Assembly: GCA_907163375.1 (NCBI GenBank)
Contig: CAJQUW010014274.1
Coordinates: 62,001 to 126,000 of the forward strand
DNA length: 64,000 nucleotides
Reading direction: 5' to 3'
Source: Prostheceraeus crozeri
Taxonomy: Eukaryota > Platyhelminthes > Polycladida > Euryleptidae
The position numbers and the translations under genes are program-made. The notes under the pieces were generated by a model, which saw only the letters and a program-made list of their open reading frames with translations, had not been told where the DNA came from and searched no databases. Position 1 is the first letter of the stretch; each line of letters begins with the position of its first letter. Below are positions 9,487-19,357 of the stretch, piece after piece.

Positions 9487-10657
9487 ATTTAGTTTTCCTC
9501 CTAAAGTGGCGAATACATCTGTCGCAGTAATATAACTCTCTACTAGAGTTTTCTAAGTGGTGGTATAAGCGAGAGGTTTTGGGAATACCGCAGTAGTGCC
9601 ATTCCTCACTATCATCCTGTTTTACTAATAACAGGTTTACTGTACGTTCATAACAACTCGAACGCGAGTTGTAGCGAACACCCTTCAATCCTTTTTCCCA
9701 AACATGGAGAACTATTTTAATGTTGTTCAATTTTTCAAATTTTTCTATATCTTTAATTTTCATATCGTCACTATTACAGTCATCGAAGTTTAATTCATTC
9801 TCCCACTGCCTATAGCTATATGTGCGATTTCGATTCGCATTGATGTCATTATAGTGGAGAATGGAGAGGACAGCATATTTAAAACATTGCGATTCGCAAT
9901 CGACATTGATGACTGCTGTTTTGTTTTTTAAATTTTTTGGAAGTTTAAAGGAGCCTCGACCACTATGATTTCCTAATAAACTGATTTTAAATAAGGCGGA
10001 CTCAATGCCGTCAAAAATGAGATCGCTATCGCGCTCATTAAATTTATCAATATTTAATTTTAATCCTTGGATGTGAAAATTTATCCAAGACTCATAGTCT
10101 ACAACCTCGGTTGCAGGAGAGGAGGGTATGTGAAACTCCAACCTTTCTATTATTTGTCCACTATGGTGGTCGATTTTTACATATTTTATTTTAAGATAGA
10201 TGAGCGCCTTCATCCTAAAATTGTTTAAATTGTTAAAGAGCGCTTCTATCAGTGATGAATTTTGATGAAACCATTCCTCAAAGTTAGCAATGGTTTCTGA
10301 GGAGTCCATCTGGTAGTTCCTCACTAAATTATTTATGGACACTTCAGTGAGTCGGATAGAGGAGGTACCGTTGGTGTAGATATCGTTCGTGTGTGTATGT
10401 CGAAGTCTGTGCGAAGATAGTTCAAAACGTGTCTCGAAAGACTGAGCGCACAAGTTGCAAGAAAAGGAGACGACGTTAACAGAATCATCCCCACCTTCGG
10501 AGATTGATGCCGGCTTAGGTCGACAAACACCTCGCTTCATGTGTCGGGTGAGATCCCATTTCCTCGTGAAGATGTGCCCACAGTCAGCACATTCCCACTC
10601 GTTGTCATGTCGCGACAGTTCTGAGGTGGAACTCACATCACCTGAAAGAGAAATCAT
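9395..10657 (-). pseudogene. DNA polymerase B N-terminal region with zinc fingers (element 1)
   Basis: Starting from the ATG at 10657. Two C2H2 fingers lie near the front (CADCGHIFTRKWDLTRH and CNLCAQSFETRFELSSH) and another at the end (CDRCIRHFRRKTKFETH). Between them is the block typical of Polinton polymerases upstream of the exonuclease: VINVDCESQCFKYAVLSILH with N-x-NRTYSY, and an IEKFEKLNNIKIVLHVW segment. It is the front part of the same polymerase as 6865-9486. The fingers may bind the terminal protein or origin; that is inference. Confidence 0.8.
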
Positions 10658-11109
10658 TCTATCATCTCTGTTCAAGCCTCAGTGTATTGTTACAACCTAC
10701 CTTGACTCAATAACTCTAAACTTTCCTCGAGAAGGGAGGGCGTTGGTGATGAAGTTGATGCCTGAAATTGAGGAAGATGCTATTAGCCACACGTTTGAGG
10801 GAGATGAGAGAGGAAATCTTCAACTTACCATTTCAACGAAAACAAGTTTAAGGTTGATACTTCAACAAGATAGAGACTTCACTCAAATTTGGAATTCACG
10901 AGATAGCAGTTCACTTGTACACCTCAAATAATAACAGAATTCGCTAGAGAACACTTCACTTATACGTCTCAAAGACAGAGTGAAATGATACGGATGTCAC
11001 TTTACACATATACTTTCATATTCATCATTCATTGGCTGTTCATTCTGATTGGTTGCTTGTTGATACTTAAGAATTAGAAAACATTTCAAAGTCATTATTC
11101 ACAGTCAAC

Positions 11110-11559
11110 ATGACAAGCCCTCCGACAACACCAAACACAAAATTCTCTTCTCCATGCTCAACACCAAAGGCGCTCGTTGCACCAAACGCTCCAACGAAGG
11201 GGAAGGTAGAGAAGGTGTACCGACTGGACAATATCAGAAAGTTATCATTAGCAGCGGATGAGGAAGAGGAGAGTGTATGTGAGAAGGAGTGTCCCGACTT
11301 AACAGACGTGAGGTGGAAGTATCTCCAGTACGATACTGACGATGTGATGGAGATCACCAGCACGAAATTTCTCCACCAATTATGGGAGTGGTACACCCCT
11401 AACTCCCAGCCACGAACTATGGCGGAGTGGGAGTATATTGACAAAGTGAGGCTCGGAGTGGAAGAACGATTAAAGCAACTGAACTGTTTTTGTTATCTAT
11501 GTGAAGCCAGACTCTGGGACGATATTGACGATGAAGACCTTTTGAAATACATGCCATAA
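11110..11559 (+). CDS. Unrecognised 149-residue acidic protein
   Basis: It starts at an ATG. Residues 1-35 are Thr/Pro/Ser-rich (TSPPTTPNTKFSSPCSTP), followed by an acidic patch ADEEEESVCEKECPDL (about 59-74), two Trp-containing helices (VRWKYLQYDTDD, LHQLWEWYTPNS) and a Cys-rich end CFCYLCEARLWDD. It lies just downstream of the polymerase start on the opposite strand. No family is recognised. Codon use and orderly composition suggest a real gene, possibly a regulatory protein of element 1. Confidence 0.45.
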   Translation: MTSPPTTPNTKFSSPCSTPKALVAPNAPTKGKVEKVYRLDNIRKLSLAADEEEESVCEKECPDLTDVRWKYLQYDTDDVMEITSTKFLHQLWEWYTPNSQPRTMAEWEYIDKVRLGVEERLKQLNCFCYLCEARLWDDIDDEDLLKYMP

Positions 11560-12150
11560 TAAATTTGTATTTCGTATTATCTTTGCTTTCATACTGACTT
11601 ACTTGAATGGGACTTCAGTGGATGATTTAATCATGTATACTTTTTCATTTGGAAATAGTTGCACGCTTAGTCTAACTTGTAAATCTAATAACATTTCATA
11701 TGGGCGATGATGGTAGATTAAATAGTGTTAGATAAAATTAAGATAGCTTACATTTCTGATACAGGGATAGCAATCGACTGCGATCCATGTGTAAAGAGCT
11801 TGTTAGATTGAGGAAGAGAGAAGTGTGTTATGTTGCGTGTGGCGCGTGAGTGTCCTCCCATTTCATTCCATTCATCAATTCGTCTCATTGTTAGAGACAG
11901 GTAGAACTCATGGTTCTCATAACGTATGCAATGGAAAGTTTTAGGCAACCTTCGACAGTTGGCTAAATGTCGCCCTGGCGCGAATGCATACTACGTTGAG
12001 ACAGAGGCAATCACTTGCAAACATGACGCAGAGAGGTTTAACAAGATTGACCATTGCCGAATGTCCCTTGCGGTATACATAGCTACGGTTTCACCGCCGC
12101 CCTTTACAGGAACGCCCGTCGAAAGGAAGTATTACACCGAACTTCATTTG
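11560..12150. other. Intergenic region of element 1
   Basis: No convincing gene. A 66-codon minus-strand frame (11748-11948, HCIRYENHEFYLSLTMRRI) is the only candidate and has no support. The segment about 11930-12150 is weakly similar to about 12890-13110, extending the duplication described for 12151/12628. Confidence 0.4.
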
Positions 12151-12261
12151 CAACGTTCAAGTTGACTGATAGCAGATTCAACTTAATGATAGTATTCGCC
12201 AGTCCGAAGACTGCCCAGGGCAAACCGCGTGGAGGTTCTATCATGTCTTGCCCCATGGTGG
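12151..12261. repeat. 111-bp direct repeat, copy 1
   Basis: This copy is nearly identical to 12628-12738, with about seven mismatches by eye. On the minus strand both carry the start of the same small frame, MGQDMIEPPRGLPWAVF, so the repeat may be a duplicated 5' gene piece. The two copies flank the small minus-strand gene at 12265-12573. Confidence 0.85.
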
Positions 12262-12264
12262 CCC

Positions 12265-12573
12265 TTAAGAGAGCCGGTGGTTCGTTCTCGGGAGTAACGT
12301 CATCTTACACCCTACCAATTCTGCTGAGAGAGTCTTTGACTCTCTCTCTTTGGTAGCAGTGTCGACTTCCACACTAATTGGCACATGGCTAAAAAGTGGA
12401 ATGTAGCGCCATTCCGTTGGATTGACAACAATTGCTGTCATCGGATTGCCAATCCGAGCAAGATTATTGTGGACTCTGTCTTGCTCCTCTAGCCTGACAA
12501 ACTCCTCAAATAAATTTCGCGGCCTTAACTGCGGTCCGCGAGGAGAGCTGACTTGACTGTTCGGCGTCTGCAT
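12265..12573 (-). CDS. Unrecognised 102-residue protein between direct repeats
   Basis: The ATG at 12573 is chosen because the residues before it (FHFISIMQTP) read as untranslated leader. The sequence has a Pro/Arg-rich front (QTPNSQVSSPRGPQLRPRN), a helix FEEFVRLEEQDRVHNNLARI, and a strand-rich part MTAIVVNPTEWRYIPLFSHVPISVEV. No family is recognised. Its place exactly between two 111-bp direct repeats suggests duplication and divergence of a small gene in the element. Confidence 0.35.
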   Translation of the reverse strand: MQTPNSQVSSPRGPQLRPRNLFEEFVRLEEQDRVHNNLARIGNPMTAIVVNPTEWRYIPLFSHVPISVEVDTATKERESKTLSAELVGCKMTLLPRTNHRLS

Positions 12574-12627
12574 GATTGAAATGAAATGAAATGAGAGGCA
12601 GTGGTTTATATACCCTCTAACACGACG

Positions 12628-12738
12628 CAACGTTCAAGTTGACTGATAGCAGATTCAACTTAATGATAATATTCGCCAGTCTAAAGACTGCCCAGGGCAA
12701 ACCGCGTGGAGGCTCTATCATGTCTTGTCCCATAGTGG
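12628..12738. repeat. 111-bp direct repeat, copy 2
   Basis: This is the second copy of the repeat at 12151-12261, in the same orientation. Sequence further out (12890-13110) is also weakly similar to the flank of copy 1, so the original duplication was larger and has decayed. Confidence 0.85.
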
Positions 12739-13433
12739 ACGATTATACGGTAGTGTGTTAGTAGATTTCAATCGCTGAAAAGGGAAGATGAGAATCATTT
12801 CATTTGTCTCATCAACGTTTATCATGGGAGCAATCATTGAAGGGACATCTAATGAATTACATTTCACTCTACTTCATATCATAAAGACTAACCTTTGTCG
12901 AATGGCTGAAGTACTCTGACCTGGCGAGAGAAAGCGTCACGTTGAGTATGAAGTCGAACGCCCAACATGAGCAACGGCTCAGAGGTTTCGGTCTAACAAA
13001 CGACGAACAACCCGTGCAACACAATCCCTCTACGGCAGTACCCGCCGTCCCGAAGGAACGCTCGAGCAAAGGAGGTATTACAGCGATGATGTGCTTTATG
13101 AGCAGAAGTGAATCTCTTGAAAACAAGAGACTATTAAACTAGATAGCAAGTCAAAACAACCTGATAGCAGGACAAATGTATAGTCAGTAAATGTAAAGGT
13201 GTTATAGGATTCGGGTTGAATCCATCTCACACATCTATTTTACTAAGTTTTAATTGTAGACTCTCCCTCACTGTTCACATCCGAAGATGCTGTCGGGCTT
13301 GGGACCGATCTAGCCACATTAAGAGTGGCCTTTAAAAAGGCCGTTTGGTGCGTTTACAAGAAATAGCTTTTACTTCTTTATGGCTCCTGAAATGAAAGAA
13401 GTAAGAGTTGGAAAGATGGCATGATGATATATC
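12739..13433. other. Intergenic region of element 1
   Basis: No gene recognised. It includes the diverged outer part of the duplication (about 12890-13110) and a short palindrome-like stretch near 13320-13345 (gtggcctttaaaaaggccgt), which could fold into a hairpin with an A/T loop near the 3' end of the next minus-strand gene. Confidence 0.4.
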
Positions 13434-14534
13434 TCAGTCATTATACTCACGATACTTGTATGGCTTTGAACAAGCTATGTGGATGTCATCGGTGTGTTGA
13501 ATATTTACATGGTAGCAACGGACATCCGCACAGCTGTAGCACTCCTGAGTGTCGTCGTTGCTTATATTTAGATATACAATTGGCTTGTCAGGGACGACAC
13601 CCGCGATGGGGATGTGCATAGTTGTGAGGGATTTCACCCTCTCACACTCCTTCAAACGCGCCAACTCATTCTTCAACAAACTCACTTCCTCAAGCGCCGC
13701 TTCCTTCAGCATGCGCTCCTCACTTCGCCCTCGATCACACTTCTCAAACTTCATCACCGCCTCTTCCTTCAACTTTCTCTCCTTCACCATACTCTCTTTT
13801 GCAGCCACACACTCCCTTAACTTTTGAGTCACACTCTCAGCATTCAACTTCAAACTATCACGCTCAGCAGTCACCTCTTTCAGCGTACTCTTCAGCGATC
13901 TCACTCTTCCTTCTAACTTTGTACACTCATACCTCACATCCGTATAAGCACGCACATCATCCCTCGACAGCACAACTTCACACGGAACAGTCGACCTCTC
14001 AACTTTCTCAACACACCTCGGTGAAGGTCTAGGCGTTGATTGTGCCAACACCTCGGATGCTGGCACAATCGCCCTCACAGCTTTCTCAAGCTCACGCTCA
14101 GCAGCAGCAACACTCGAATCAACATTCATACATTCATCATCCGATGAAATCCAACTCACCGACATCACTCTACTCTTTTTGGAGGTACTCGCATCCAAAT
14201 CTACATCACTCACAACACGCTTTTCAACATTTACCACCTCTACTGGTGGCAAACGAGCACACATTCCCTCCTCATACAGCATTCCCTGCTCACCACACAT
14301 CATCTTCTTCATCAAAACTTTCGAAATTTTTGTGAATACACACTTCGACTGCAACTCACTGAACGCATCATTCCTTTCATCACACCTCACATTGCACCAC
14401 ACACAAAACCACACCTTAACCGCAACACTATGCGCAGCATTCTTTTTATGGTGAAGGTGAAAATTCTCACCCCTAAACACATCCCCACAACTACATTTAA
14501 AAAATTGCAGGCGTTTATTCACGTCTTTGGTCAT
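13434..14534 (-). CDS. Zinc-binding coiled-coil protein, unrecognised
   Basis: A 366-residue protein from an ATG. The N-terminus has clustered metal ligands: FKCSCG, then NFHLHHKKNAAH, then WFCVWCNVRC (about residues 13-52). Residues about 200-315 form a long coiled coil (LEGRVRSLKSTLKEVTAERD, KERKLKEEAVMKF, LKNELARLKECERV). The tail is Cys/His-rich (ECYSCADVRCYHVNIQHTDD). No family is recognised. It could be a DNA-organising or scaffold protein of element 1, or an adjoining host gene; position after the element's genes favours the first. The complementary strand is stop-poor, so composition alone could mislead. Confidence 0.5.
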   Translation of the reverse strand: MTKDVNKRLQFFKCSCGDVFRGENFHLHHKKNAAHSVAVKVWFCVWCNVRCDERNDAFSELQSKCVFTKISKVLMKKMMCGEQGMLYEEGMCARLPPVEVVNVEKRVVSDVDLDASTSKKSRVMSVSWISSDDECMNVDSSVAAAERELEKAVRAIVPASEVLAQSTPRPSPRCVEKVERSTVPCEVVLSRDDVRAYTDVRYECTKLEGRVRSLKSTLKEVTAERDSLKLNAESVTQKLRECVAAKESMVKERKLKEEAVMKFEKCDRGRSEERMLKEAALEEVSLLKNELARLKECERVKSLTTMHIPIAGVVPDKPIVYLNISNDDTQECYSCADVRCYHVNIQHTDDIHIACSKPYKYREYND

Positions 14535-15380
14535 TTTTCACTGCAAAGAAAAATGAGAAAGTTTGATATCAAACCTGAGCAGAGTGCAACGTATAGAAAT
14601 AAAATGTCAGTAAATGTGAAGATTATGTTTTCAAAGTCATACTGTAATGCTATCATTACTTGAGGATAGACAAGTTAAGCTGATGAATCCGTTACAGGCA
14701 TTACTCAGAGGGGATCTTATCCCAACTCCAAGGCCTCGGCCCACAAATCCAACCTCCGACGGACAGAGCGTGCGTCATATCACTGAGTTGGTATTCGGAC
14801 CCCGATTTTGACATGAAAATCGGTGGAGTTATTTACATCAGGAAACAAGTCTCGAGCTGAAGCTCGCCTCGTACAACATTATAAATGCCTTAGTTGAATT
14901 CAGCAGGGTCGAAAACCCCAGAAAACCTCCAAAACTAGTGAATTTAAATTTTTCAACTTTTTAGCACTACTTATGAAATTTTATAAGTAGTCTTTCACTT
15001 AGGGCAGGTCAATAGCAACCGAACCTTTTTTTGAATCAAGTCAAACGGACTTGTAGAAGCAAAGTTACAAGCCTTTAAAGTTTTGGAGTCTTTTATGGCC
15101 TGGAGACGAAGGCCATCTCCTGGCTAACCTCTAAGTCTGATGCCTTAGCTGATATCAGCAATGAAATTTTCTAAGTCGGTTTCTTACAGAAACCCGGAAT
15201 TTGGAATGTCCGAAGCTATCATCGGAGCTCAGAGAGACGACCTACCTCTGACAATCGCTCTCGTCTTAAAGACAAGTCTCTCTCAGTTCCCAGCTTATAT
15301 AGTGTGTGGCGATCAGCTGATGACGTAATACCCATCAACCAAACACTTAAAACGCTTCTATCATCGATTCTGGAGGTCCG
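14535..15380. other. Non-coding, no gene recognised
   Basis: Host-type intergenic sequence. It includes two echoes of a short word around cttatgaaattttataagtag (about 14965-14990), a small inverted repeat. No RNA gene or mobile element could be named. Confidence 0.4.
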
Positions 15381-16110
15381 ATTGAGCTGGAAATATACCA
15401 TTTCAGTGTAGAATTTGACGCTGAATCCGAATCTGGCCTCCGTTTTCCCATCCGATGCTTCGTTTTGGCTCCACAGTAGGCAGCCATCGCAAAAATTCTA
15501 ACTCGTTTTTTCGAAAAATGTTGAAAAATTTTCTCTCCGATTGACTTCAAAATCTCCGATTGACTTGAAACTCACCATACAGATAGAGAATTTCACGCTG
15601 ATTCCAAATCTGAAATCCGTTTTCCAATCCGATGCTTCGTTTTGGCGCTACAGACCAAAACGTCCCAAATTCTAACTCTGTCGTTTTTCGCCAATGTCCC
15701 AAAATCTTAAATGGCGTCTCACATCTAAACGAAGACAGATAGGAACAAGCCGATTCTTTCAGTGAATTTGTCTCACTCTTAGCTTTCAAACGAGCTATTG
15801 CACGAATAAATCCGTCCACTGGAAGCCAAAATCGAAGCGAGCTGTCCAGAGGGGGGGGGGACGTCAGCGAAAATTTTCTCTCCGATGGCGTTCAAATTCA
15901 TCATACCGATGCAGAATTTCACGCTGAATCCGAATCTGGACTCCGTTTTCTCATCCGATGCTTCGTTTGGGCGCTACACACCAAAACGTCCCAAATTTTA
16001 ACTCTGCCAAAATTTTGAAGAAACATTTTTCTCGCCGATTGACTTCAAATTCACCATACCGATGCGGAATTTTACGCTGATCACGAATCTAAAGTCCGTT
16101 TCACCATTCC
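15381..16110. repeat. Degenerate tandem/interspersed repeat array
   Basis: At least four diverged copies of a ~110-bp unit occur, with the recognisable core 'aatttcacgctgaatccgaatctg' type sequence followed by tccgttttcccatccgatg and cttcgttttggcgctac. Copies lie at about 15395-15475, 15565-15665, 15890-15995 and 16040-16105. The unit resembles a reiterated host satellite or MITE fragment; no coding potential is seen. Confidence 0.65.
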
Positions 16111-16230
16111 ACCACGACAACCTAGACGGTCGCCCACGTCAACCTAGACGGTCGCCCACGTCAACCTAGGCGGTCGGCCACGTCAACCCATACGAGACCA
16201 ACACACCCGAGTCTCACACTCTGTCGTTTT

Positions 16231-16281
16231 CGAGGGGGGGGGAGGGGGAGGGGAGGGGGAGGGGAGGGGGAGGGGGGGAGT
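16231..16281 (+). other. G-run cluster (G-quadruplex-prone)
   Basis: Runs of 4-9 G separated by single A bases extend over about 50 bp. A second run follows at 16354-16382 and a third single run at 15851-15860, each preceded by similar flanks (gaggggg after tctgtcgtt-type words in two cases). The plus strand meets the four-G-run rule for quadruplex folding many times over. Confidence 0.8.
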
Positions 16282-16382
16282 CAGCGAACATGTTGTGAAC
16301 GTGAACCAACCTGGCCGGCACACCACGACAGACCACAACCTCTGTCGTTCCAGAGGGGGGGAGGGGGAGGGGGAGGGGGGGG

Positions 16383-18120
16383 ACGTCAGCGATGGCGGCC
16401 ATCTTGCGCTATCAGGTGTTTGTCACTTTCTTACTACTCATGGGGATTTCCAGGACACATCCATCAAAATACCATATGGGCAGATGGTGCGATGGCGATC
16501 GCCCATCGATCATCATTAAACAATTATGGGGCCCACGTGGGGCCCACCGATATACCAGATACGTTTTCACTGGGATATGCACCAGATTTCATAAAGTGAG
16601 CATCTGATGAATCCTATTAGTTGTACATTGAAATAAATTTTAAGAAATTCTCCGATTTCATGCAGAGCTTTTGTCACAATCTTTAATGATAAAATTTCTT
16701 TCTCACTTAAATGACAAATATTTACAACTTAATTTTCAATTAATTTCCAGGATTTCTTGCCACCTGGATGAATTTTCATTACATCTACTCAACTCCTGAT
16801 TGGAAATTTGGATTTATGAACTGTGGAGTTAAGCTACTTATGAAATTGTCAGACCTCATTGAAGTGGATGAGATGGTTTTGGCTAGATTTGCAATGTTAG
16901 TGAATTCCTGTGATCTACATTTTCCAGTGTGATAGTCTTTTATTCTGAAAAATAATGCTTCTACTTATTCTGTGTCTTATGGACGTTACTATTATGGGGT
17001 ATAGATTTTATATTTGAGCGACTATTTAAAACGATTTATACATGTCATGCATGCTTAAAGCAAATAGTCAAGAAACGCCGAACTTCTCGGAATAGTTAGC
17101 AGGTAATATGACGCAAAATTGAATTCCGAGCAAATTTCTAAGTAGTCTTGAGCTACTTATGTTGGGTATCTTCGAAAAAGTAAAATGATGAATCGCTAAA
17201 ATATATTAGAATTAAATTTCAAGTCGTGTAAAAGGAGTGCATATTTCGAGTATTTTTGGTGTATTTGTACACGTTTATTGCACCTGTCCAATAAACGTGT
17301 ACCCTACGGGTTGACTGGGAACACTTGTATCATAAATGTATTCAAGCCTCCTTGATTCTCATTAAAGGAGGCTGTGACTTGTTTCTGCTATGAAATAAAC
17401 GCTTATTTGATTTGATTTGGTTTGATTTGATATGAAGGATGCCTTACCCATAGTTTACTAGAATGGCCTGTTGCCTTGGGTGGGGCAGAGAAGAGTAGGA
17501 AAACACGGATATACGCCTTGAGGGCAAGTTGATTATTTCTGAAAATGAGTTAAGTCTATCTCCTTCACGATGCGGATGAATGCTCACAACATGGACATGA
17601 AAAGCAGGATCGCTAAAACCGCCACTGCTGTGGACTCTCCAAGTTTATGAAGCGATGATCAAGAAGGATGAGCAGCATACAGAACCGTTCAAAACTCATA
17701 CTGGTGATTACTTAACATGCCTAGGCTAATGGTATTTTCAAAATCTTCAAGGAAAGCGGTTACTAGGCTAATCCACCAGAAAATTCTTATATAAAGTCCT
17801 TCTCGAGGAAGAGGGTCCTCGTTTATAAGTTTGGTTTTTTCGCCTCTCCAAATACCTTCCATCAATGGTATGAGACACTAATATCTGAACTAATATTTAA
17901 GTCGCCAAGATTGCGGTAATGCTTGATTTACAATGAGGAATTTGAAGTGCACCTAATTGCATGCTTTCATTTTATCAGAGCACTTACCATTGTTTTAGGA
18001 AACATTATTTCTCCCGACGAATTGCCGACTTCTTCCAATAGCACATTAATCTGCTTTTTGATATATTAGCAGAACACCGAGACGAAATTCTCTCACTCTC
18101 TCTCATAGCACACTAAGGTG
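16383..18120. other. Non-coding host DNA with GGGCCCA repeat and a possible retroposon tail
   Basis: At 16530-16590 is a GGGGCCCACGTGGGGCCCACC word followed by TTTCACTGGGAT, shared with 62480-62540 (a dispersed repeat). At about 17250-17430 the sequence ends in an AATAAACG word followed by TTGATTTGATTTGG repeats, the look of a non-LTR retroposon 3' tail. No gene was recognised elsewhere. Confidence 0.45.
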
Positions 18121-18124
18121 AAAT

Positions 18125-18673
18125 ATGAAAAGTGTTTGGAATTTGTTAGCAATTTTTCTTTTTCAAAATTGCCATGGCACAAATTACATCGTTATGAAAG
18201 ATCGTGCATACACTATCACAAGGTCTGACGAAAGAGTTGAGGGCATTGCAAGTTTATCTGAGTGTCTACTGACTTGCCAAGTAACTTCTACTTGTGTTGG
18301 TGGACTTTTCAATAATTTGACTCTTACTTGTATGCTGCAGAAAAACGTTCGAGGACGGATGGTGTACAAGAAGGCAGGCCAAGGAGCAAATGACAACGTG
18401 TTTGGAATGTTTTGTGACCCAACGGCTGGCTACGATATAACTGATACAGCATGGATCCCAGGTCACAACAATGAAAATATTCGTATTACTACCCGAAATA
18501 TAACAATTTGTGAGGAGTTGTGTAGCCAGAGAGATTGGTGTTTGTCAGTTGATTTGGATGTAAAGGTTGAACAGAGATGTTTTACATCAACAGAAAACAA
18601 GCACACGGTTCCACTTGAAATCTCAAGTAGCTATGTGGGTTACATTCATTCTGAGAAAAACTGCTATAAATAA
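18125..18673 (+). CDS. Secreted protein with two PAN/apple-like domains (host gene)
   Basis: A 182-residue protein starting at an ATG with a signal peptide (KSVWNLLAIFLFQNCHG, cleavage near residue 18). Domain 1 (about 20-100) has the C..C...C spacing ECLLTCQVTSTCVGG then TCMLQK; domain 2 (about 103-180) has ICEELCSQRDWCLSVD, RCFTS and a final C. This is the PAN/apple pattern (paired Cys around a helix) of extracellular carbohydrate- or protein-binding modules. It appears as a single exon, so it may be a complete small gene, the last exon of a larger one, or a retrocopy. No AATAAA is obvious just downstream. It lies between the two Polintons and is the best host gene in the window. Confidence 0.6.
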   Translation: MKSVWNLLAIFLFQNCHGTNYIVMKDRAYTITRSDERVEGIASLSECLLTCQVTSTCVGGLFNNLTLTCMLQKNVRGRMVYKKAGQGANDNVFGMFCDPTAGYDITDTAWIPGHNNENIRITTRNITICEELCSQRDWCLSVDLDVKVEQRCFTSTENKHTVPLEISSSYVGYIHSEKNCYK

Positions 18674-18905
18674 CGGTTTGTTGAATATAATGAACTGAAG
18701 CTTTATAGAAATGAAGATATCGATTCATCGCCGTGATTGTCGATTGTTTTAGTCATAAATATCAAAATACTGAAATGCTCTTAAGCTTCAGTAGTCTTAC
18801 TGGGAAGTGGCCGCCGACTTTACGATACCTCCTCTTGACGTCCTGTTAAGTTTGAGATTTCTCTTAGTTGTTGAACATTCGACATTGATTTGTTCGGGTC
18901 GCAAC

Positions 18906-18911
18906 AACGTA
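18906..18911. repeat. 6-bp target-site duplication AACGTA, left
   Basis: It directly precedes the left terminal inverted repeat and matches AACGTA at 35382-35387 after the right one. Polinton integrases characteristically make 6-bp duplications. Confidence 0.95.
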
Positions 18912-19357
18912 AGTAGTGTATTTTTGGACGGACCAGGACAAGTAAGAAAAAAAAAATAGGAACCCCCTGAAATTTATAAAAAAAACAGTAAAAATAGATG
19001 CAAAATAAAAAAAATACAAAAATAGGAAACTACCTCTAAAATCACTAATTTATGGGCCAAAATAGATGCAAAATAGGAAACTACCTCTAAAATCACCAAT
19101 TTATGGGTTAAAATAGATACAACGGCCCAGGACAAGTACGAAAAAATACATTATGACCCATGAACAAAAATATTCATTTAAAAATGGAAGATGAAAAAAC
19201 AAAAGAACCATCAGCCCCCTTATATCCTTCATTATCATATGACATAGATATAGCAAAACACAAAGATAGAGTCAGGTACATGAAAGATAAGGAAGCCCAA
19301 TTATTACTTAAACTAGAACATTATAATAAATTAAGAAAACGATGGACGATAGCTAAG
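18912..19357 (+). repeat. Left terminal inverted repeat of Polinton 2
   Basis: It pairs with 34937-35381. It contains a ~52-bp direct duplication (about 19016-19121) and two copies of an origin-like word, GGACCAGGACAAGTA at 18930 and GGCCCAGGACAAGTA at 19124, each followed by a spacer base or two and an A-run. Its inner part includes the first ~58 codons of the membrane-protein gene. Beyond the clean repeat, 19399-19457 is again similar to 34877-34935 inverted, so the ancestral repeat was longer. Confidence 0.95.

Larger units (their letters stand above)
1..14534. mobile_element. Polinton/Maverick-like element 1 (partial, left end outside window)
   Basis: This block contains a basic core-like protein, a capsid gene, an adenovirus-type protease, penton-like proteins and a protein-primed polymerase, the hallmark set of Polintons/adintovirus-like elements. 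Its left end lies outside the window, and no terminal inverted repeat can be assigned. The right limit is set only by the last element-like gene (13434-14534). No packaging ATPase or integrase is seen in the visible part; both could lie to the left. It is broken, with about three breaks across the main genes, and looks older than the element at 18912-35381. Its gene content (TBP-like, PC4-like) and promoter style differ from that second element, so the two are separate lineages. Confidence 0.75.

Noticed and set aside
10455-10931. 158-codon plus frame over the polymerase start
   Set aside because: It overlaps the zinc-finger coding of the polymerase antisense; composition reflects that strand and no domain is visible.
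13549-14454. Several Ser/His/Leu-rich plus frames opposite the coiled-coil gene
   Set aside because: They are reverse-complement shadows of Lys/Glu/Val-rich coiled-coil codons; only the minus frame looks like protein.
14700-14900. Possible tRNA or SINE head
   Set aside because: No cloverleaf with matching stems and no A/B box pair could be built by eye.
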